A DNA stretch of 64,000 nucleotides from Aldrovandia affinis (Eukaryota > Chordata > Actinopteri > Notacanthiformes > Halosauridae), in assembly GCA_029706075.1 (NCBI GenBank), contig JAINUG010000088.1:2403001-2467000 (forward strand), in the 5' to 3' direction. Positions 11,322-64,000 of this stretch are shown piece by piece. The notes beneath the pieces were generated by a model, which did not search any database, was not told the origin of the DNA, and saw only the letters and a program-made list of their open reading frames with translations. Position numbers and translations under genes: made by a program. Within the stretch, counting starts at the first letter, position 1, and each line of letters opens with the position of its first letter.

Positions 11322-11639
11322 ATTCTGTACATCTAGCTAATTGTCATCACCACTGCCTACTTGCTCAACACTATGTATCCCTAGTCCTCATTTTTTTTTT
11401 TTTATAAAATAAAAAATACTAACCTTTTCCTTCCCAGTGTTACAGGTATGGCACGCAGCTGCCTGCAATTATGTCTATTGCTGTATTACTGTACTGATCT
11501 CTTGCGCGATCTATGATTGTTCCTAGCATGTATTAATGCACATCTTGTAAGTCGTTCTGGATAAGAGCGTCTGTGAAATGCTTAAAATGTCAAATGTAGC
11601 TGTTCACATCGGTAGAGTTGAGTATAGTGAATTAAAGGA

Positions 11640-12271
11640 TCAATTTGTGTTCAAACTGCATAACGTTAGCTTATGACTAACGTTGTTCCAGTGGCTCCCT
11701 TTCCCATCTGACCACACGCCTCTGCCCCGGCTCTGCACTTCAACGCCAACAGGACAACCGTTGCTACAGGGAGTGATAGTGCTTCTGAGGACCAGTGATT
11801 TCGCTGTATTACACACATGCACACATTTAACGCAGCTGGGCACTTCCCTATCTGGGTGGAGCAGAGCTCCGATGTTCACCAATTCTCTATCCTGGGATCT
11901 CCACCTGCCTCCGTCGTCACAACTCACTCGCTGTTGCTTCTTTCCAGGGTCTAGCACCACTGCTATTCCTCGTCGCCTTGCCAAACTCAGGTACACCGTC
12001 GACGTTGCACACTCGTAGTTGAAAAAATAACTCAAAACAACTGAACGAAAGAAAACAAAAAAACCTGAAGACACACACACGCTGAATCGCAACTGCCCAT
12101 ACTAACTGCACCTCTGCGCTACCTTGGCAGGAAAATGAATTTTCCACGATTTTCTCCAGAAGCTTACTTCCGCTCCCCACTAGCACCAGCACCACACACA
12201 CAAAACAACGTTATCTTGGCTGCTTTCGTTTTCCCTACCTGTCTTTTGATATTTCTCCCCTCCAATCTATG
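11640..12271. other. No recognised feature
   Basis: A 150-aa minus-strand reading frame (12092-11640) shows no conserved motif and is not supported as a gene. Confidence 0.5.
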
Positions 12272-12279
12272 CCCACACG

Positions 12280-12422
12280 CAGTGGCGATTTTACCACGGG
12301 TGCATTTGCACCCCCTACTGTTGGGATGAAAATATTACAATTTTCAAATCAATGTCAAAACACATTTAAAAGAAAATTATTTCTGCCCATTACCCCGTTT
12401 TAAAACCCTAAAATCGCCACTG
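12280..12422. mobile_element. hAT-type MITE with 8-bp target-site duplication
   Basis: The ends are perfect 14-bp inverted repeats, CAGTGGCGATTTTA and its complement. CAGTGGCG is a typical hAT terminus. The flanks are exact 8-bp duplications, CCCACACG at 12272-12279 and 12423-12430. It is 143 bp and non-coding. Confidence 0.9.
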
Positions 12423-12430
12423 CCCACACG

Positions 12431-13572
12431 CACCCACCAATCCCATCCACACCTCCCTCTTCTACTCACAATTACAAGTGGGTCATTCTTCCTTTCTACC
12501 AGTGGATCCCCAATTTCCCAATTATCTCATTTCACCCTGGTTTCACCTTCTGACAATAACAAGGGATTTCTCACTGTATTTCCCTTTGCTAATTTCTCCC
12601 TCCACTCCTCTGTGCACATACTAAAGCTATGCAGAGGTTATTTAATTGCAATGGGTTACACTGATGGCCCGTTCAAACACACTCAACACCATCTCCTCTC
12701 ACAATGATAGTATTCATGTAAATTGCTGAACAAGACTTCCTGTTTGGACAGGACCACCCACACTTGGACGGAGTGGGTACCCTGTGAGAACGGGCGCAGA
12801 CCAAGATTTACGCCAAGGTCAACGGTGGACAAAATGACAAGAGGACGCAATTAAGACGATGTGCCAGGATAGGCTATGCATTGCGGGCTTGGCATATTTG
12901 AAGTGGAGAAAACAAAACGAACTTTTCGACACACCAGGCAGCGGAAGTGCAACTTTATTTTGATTTGAGGCTGCAATTAAACATTAGAAGTAAAAGTAAC
13001 CGTTCAGTACAATTGTTTTGTGATTTGGGGAGTATGTTCTATTTCTCCAAATGAATAGCTTTCAAATACACATAATTTCAAATGACTATGTTTTATTTTA
13101 ATGGAGAAACAACCGTTAGTTAATTAGTTTAATTAATTGTGCATTTAGTATGACCTAAAATCAATTAATACAAATTAACATAGTTTAGTTTTGGTATTTA
13201 CGGTTCGATTTTATCATTGTTTTATTATTACAAATAAAGTGCTAATGTGTTAACAGCAACCTATAGGTTGCTATTTAAATATACATTTAAATACAGACAA
13301 ATGCAAGTACACTGAAAATAAGGAAGTGACCTAACAATTGACTCCAGTAAAAGTTGGTTTCTGTGTAGCTAATGTTAGCTGGCCTTTATAGGGTTAAGAA
13401 GAAGTCCGTTCCCCTCAGAAAATCTCGTCAGATGTTACTCGTACATAAAGAAATCTCACGATACTTCCCTTCAGTGGCGGCTGTCTGGCCCCCTCACTCA
13501 ACTCGGGACTTATCGCTGACATTTGAATGAAAGCAGTCTGAAAAACGACAACCTTACTTCGCATAAGAAAGA
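12431..13572. promoter_or_regulatory. Intergenic region and probable COPS3 5' UTR/promoter
   Basis: No gene is seen. The last 150 bases before the COPS3 start codon are less AT-rich and probably contain the promoter and 5' UTR. There is no convincing TATA box. The transcription start cannot be placed from sequence. Confidence 0.35.
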
Positions 13573-25443
<11,871 letters not shown>

Positions 25444-25642
25444 AGCCTCAAATCAGGTTCTCTTTGGAAGACCTTTTTAAAGGAGGAAAAAATCGATTTG
25501 AGCCTGGACATTGTTCACGAAAATCTGTGTGAGCTCATTTATTGCTTTCACACAATGTCTGGAGGAAACAAAACAAAAATATAAAAAAACATGTTTTATT
25601 TATCAATATTCAGATGGAAGAGCCGTTTGCTGCATTAACAGA

Positions 25643-25648
25643 AATAAA
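25643..25648 (+). terminator. Candidate COPS3 polyadenylation signal
   Basis: AATAAA lies 200 bases past the stop codon. An alternative ATTAAA is at 25955-25960. Which one is used cannot be told from sequence. Confidence 0.4.
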
Positions 25649-26239
25649 AGACAAACTGGACTTTTTGTTCACAATAAGTAAATTAAGTGTTTTTTTGCGT
25701 TTTACATTCTGTATTCCACTTGTGTGTCTAGTTAACAATGCAGACCTATTTTGCTTATACAGTAGTAATAGAATGGAATGCTATGTGTAATATGATGTAC
25801 AACCACTGGGTGTCTCTCAATTTACGAATGAGCTGCTTATTTTTGTAACCGCAATACATGTACTTTGTGATTGTACCATTGGGCTTGGTCTATTTTATAG
25901 GAAATTATATAATTTATAGCAGCAAGAACACGAGTAATGTCAGCTTTGAAAAAGATTAAAGTTACTGCAATAGTAGGGACTTAGACGTTGTGTGGCATTC
26001 AAAGTTCAATTGCCACGTGACTGCCAAAAATCACGTTGGTCTTATGTCGGTTTTAGGCTGCGTTTTCCAAGTTTCACCACTTTTGGCATGACATGCTTAA
26101 GTATCGTAGCGAATCAGGTCTAAATTTGCTAGCCGGCATATTAGCTGCCTAGAAATTATAATATTATTATAATTATGCTTATAGCGACTCATTGTAAACA
26201 AGTTATGAGTAAAGTAGTCTTTGACTGCCTGTCTGTCTC

Positions 26240-26830
26240 CAAAATCCGACGATTTGGTACGCCCAGTTGCATTGTTTTGGAAAGACCGGCGTCCGAAGGT
26301 TTTCACGGAATTTCTTTCGGTCGGGTAACTAGAACGCCGCTAGAATCGGAAGTGACGCAGGGCAGTACGACACTCGGGAGATCAGCGGAATACAAACAAT
26401 CCATATCCTGCCGTTGTATTTATTAATGCATATCTCCATTACACATACACCAGCTCTCAACATTTGTAAATGCATATGGTGTGTGCTGTTAACTAGAAAT
26501 GATGTCATCATATTACTGTTGTCGCTCACTGAAGAAACTTGTGGCTTTTGAAAAAGAGAGATTCTGGGCAATTTTTTGATTGACACCACCAACTCGCGCT
26601 CTCTTACCAGCCAATTGGAGATTTCGTGTGACTGAAAACGCCCACAGAAGGCGATCGGCGTTTCAGTGCACGAATCAAAGTTCTACTTTAACCGAGAGGG
26701 GGCGTAAGAACCACAGGAAACGCACCGACGCCAACCAACAGATTGCGGAGCCTTTTCTGCATTTCCCAATCAAGGCGAGGCATTGGGCGGGCATCGCAAA
26801 GCTCGCGGTGTTCTGTTGAATTCTATTGCC
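26240..26830 (+). promoter_or_regulatory. Probable USP22 promoter region
   Basis: This stretch is richer in CpG than its surroundings. It contains CGGAAGTGACGCA (26347-26359), an ETS site overlapping a CRE-like site, a composite known from housekeeping promoters. It also has CCAAT boxes at 26611 and 26766 and a GC box GGGCGGG at 26785-26791. It lies about 300-900 bases upstream of the USP22 start codon. Confidence 0.5.
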
Positions 26831-27132
26831 GACCATTAAAAAAAAATAATCGGGAGAGTGGAAGTAGAAGAGCCAGGGCTAACGCGACAGACAAACAGAC
26901 AGGGCTATATTTAAAGGGACATGAGATTATTCTCAACAAGAAAAGGAAACAACAGATTTGTCTGATGGTCTCTATACTGACCCTGGATTTCGCCTTGGCT
27001 GTCTTCTTAAATCGGGACCATTTCTGGGTAGTTAGCTAGCGACTGGCTAGCTAGCTACGTTCATTATTTCTCGGACACGTTTCATCGTTGATAAACACAA
27101 CCTAGCAAGCTAAATTGAATGTTGTTTCTGTC

Positions 27133-62400
<35,268 letters not shown>

Positions 62401-64000
62401 GTGAGTGTGTGTGTGTGTGTCAGTGAATTCAACATTGCTGGAGCCTTAGGCTCACTGATCTCCTCACACCTTTGCCCCGCTCACTCTCTTCCTCGTTCTC
62501 TCTCTGCATCCCCAATTTCCTCTCGCCCTCTCTCTCCCTCTCCTTCGCTAAGTCCTTCCTTAACCCAGAAATGCATTCTGTATCCTGGGCCGAATGCATC
62601 TCTCAGTGAAACAGTGTCGCGCGGTACAGCTTGTTTAAAAAAGAATTTTCCCAGCGGGGTGGTTGGAAGGTGTTTGTCTACTCGTGCATGGTGCTCTAAC
62701 TCTGAATGCCCCTAAAAGCAGCCCTGCATGCTCTGCTGGGACCTCGACAGCGCAGTGGCCTCTCTCACCCCACCCTGTGGACTAACAGTGCATTGCAGCA
62801 CAATGACTCATCTCCACAAATATAAAATTCATTCTTTTCTTTTTTTTTCAGAAAGAATTTACTCAATAGGCTGTTCTATTCTGGTTTTCCATGTAGATTG
62901 GTATTTTATGAGTGTGTCGTTTATTTGCGCATGCTTCAGTGTGTTCCACTAGGCTATGGAGTAGCCAGCCAAATGCAAAAAGTAGCCATCCAGGGAGATT
63001 TGACCCTAAGAATTTCTTTTGGCCAAACAAACTATTTTGGTGGCCTCTGGTACATTCTAATGCCTTGCTTCCATCCCAAATACTTATCTAAAATTATTAA
63101 ATTTATTATTAATTTTATTTATTATTAATTAAATTATTGAATACTTTGCTTGCCTCTCAGATTGGTAACAAAAAGGCATTAGACCTGTCTTGTGTGGTAG
63201 TCCACTTGTCTGTGAAAAAGTTATTGATATTTAAAACCATGCCTATAACTCACTTGTTACATCACACAGATTTTTATAGATACAGTTGTAGTATTAAGTA
63301 GAAAAAGTACTTTCATTACGTATATGATAGGACTAAGTAAGAAAACTTTAAACCTATTTTTGTTTTTAATTTGAGATTAATGTATTTACAGTTTTACTGC
63401 AGGATACAGTATATTGAGAAATGCCACCATGATGTTTGTCATTCAAGCTCTTTATTTTTGAAAGAAAATATATTGTTTTACAAGGAAGGTAAACTAAGGT
63501 TAAAGTGAAACAGAGAGATTATTTGCCAAAATGTTGAAATGCTAAACTTTCAACTCGGGTTAAGTCACCCTTGCTGGAGACCATGGTTGAGATTCTCAAC
63601 TCTGGTTTACTTGGCCATCATACGCGCACTAAAATGTGAAACCATTTAGATTTATGAGGTTAGCTTTCTGTTTTGTTTACAGCTAATGTTAGCTAACTAG
63701 ATGCAGTGTACTAGCTTCCGATGTCACGGTTCAGCGATGACCTTACAGCTCACTAGAGGGGGGGGTGCTACACGAAAAAACCTGAGAGCAGTTCCGTTTG
63801 GGAATTTCAGATGAGTTTTCAATGAATACGGGTGGCTCCACTAGTGGTGAAACTAAGAATTACAACTCAGTCAAGTGTTTGATTTTTCAAGGGCCATATC
63901 AAACTTTCTTATATTGGGAACAAACATGCGCTGTTTGAGCCAATTAAAAATGGAGTTAGTTTGGACACCCCTGCCCTATCCTATCAATAGATCGCATCGG
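62401..64000. other. USP22 intron 7 (partial): no exon seen
   Basis: No match to the next USP22 segment (family GVSTTIDPFWD) is found up to the window end. A short ATT-rich run lies at 63090-63140. Confidence 0.6.

Larger units (their letters stand above)
9985..11600 (+). mobile_element. LINE (L2/CR1-type), internally deleted, with V-SINE-type tail
   Basis: RT blocks are recognisable from about 10200 (VVPLLKKP, NYRPVSLLPFLSKTLE). After DPNQSG near 10370 the sequence jumps to TGVPQGSVL, so a block of the fingers/palm is deleted. The 3' end (about 11540-11600) is GATAAGAGCGTCTGTGAAAT, the tail shared with the V-SINE at 50642-50862. Related antisense fragments occur at 16583-17015 and 38586-38700. 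Confidence 0.8.

Noticed and set aside
11640-12092. 150-aa minus-strand frame that could be a gene
   Set aside because: No conserved motif, no splice context, and it lies in a repeat-rich intergenic stretch.

Overview
This is vertebrate nuclear DNA, almost certainly from a ray-finned (teleost) fish. Two multi-exon genes with GT-AG introns are embedded in a dense mix of fish-type transposons: Tc1-like DD34E elements, L2-type and Tx1-type LINEs, a V-SINE, hAT and Harbinger-like MITEs and a Ty3/gypsy remnant. The species cannot be named from the sequence alone.

Layout. (1) Positions 1-13500 hold no intact host gene. They contain a 5'-truncated L2-type LINE inside a tandem repeat, a Tc1 fragment, a decayed MULE-like transposase with a SWIM zinc finger, a decayed Ty3/gypsy element (minus strand) and a second LINE. 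(2) COPS3 (COP9 signalosome subunit 3) is complete on the plus strand at 13573-25443: 12 coding exons, 423 residues. Intron 4 has a GC donor. Introns 5, 8, 10 and 11 hold repeats, including a Tc1 element converted into a palindrome with two 740-bp arms. (3) About 1.7 kb downstream and in the same orientation lies the 5' part of USP22 (deubiquitinase of the SAGA complex), exons 1-7 at 27133-62400. The gene continues past the window edge. Its first intron is about 25 kb and carries most of the remaining repeats.

Both genes act on ubiquitin-type modification. COPS3 is part of the complex that removes NEDD8 from cullins. USP22 removes ubiquitin from histones H2B and H2A. They are separate single-gene units and nothing in the sequence shows co-regulation.

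I found no sign of a new multi-gene system. The most unusual items are structural: the 740-bp palindromic Tc1 in COPS3 intron 11, the GC-AG intron in COPS3, several non-autonomous DNA transposons with readable target-site duplications, a local three-copy MITE family and a two-copy dispersed repeat in USP22 intron 1, and hairpins inside the gypsy remnant.
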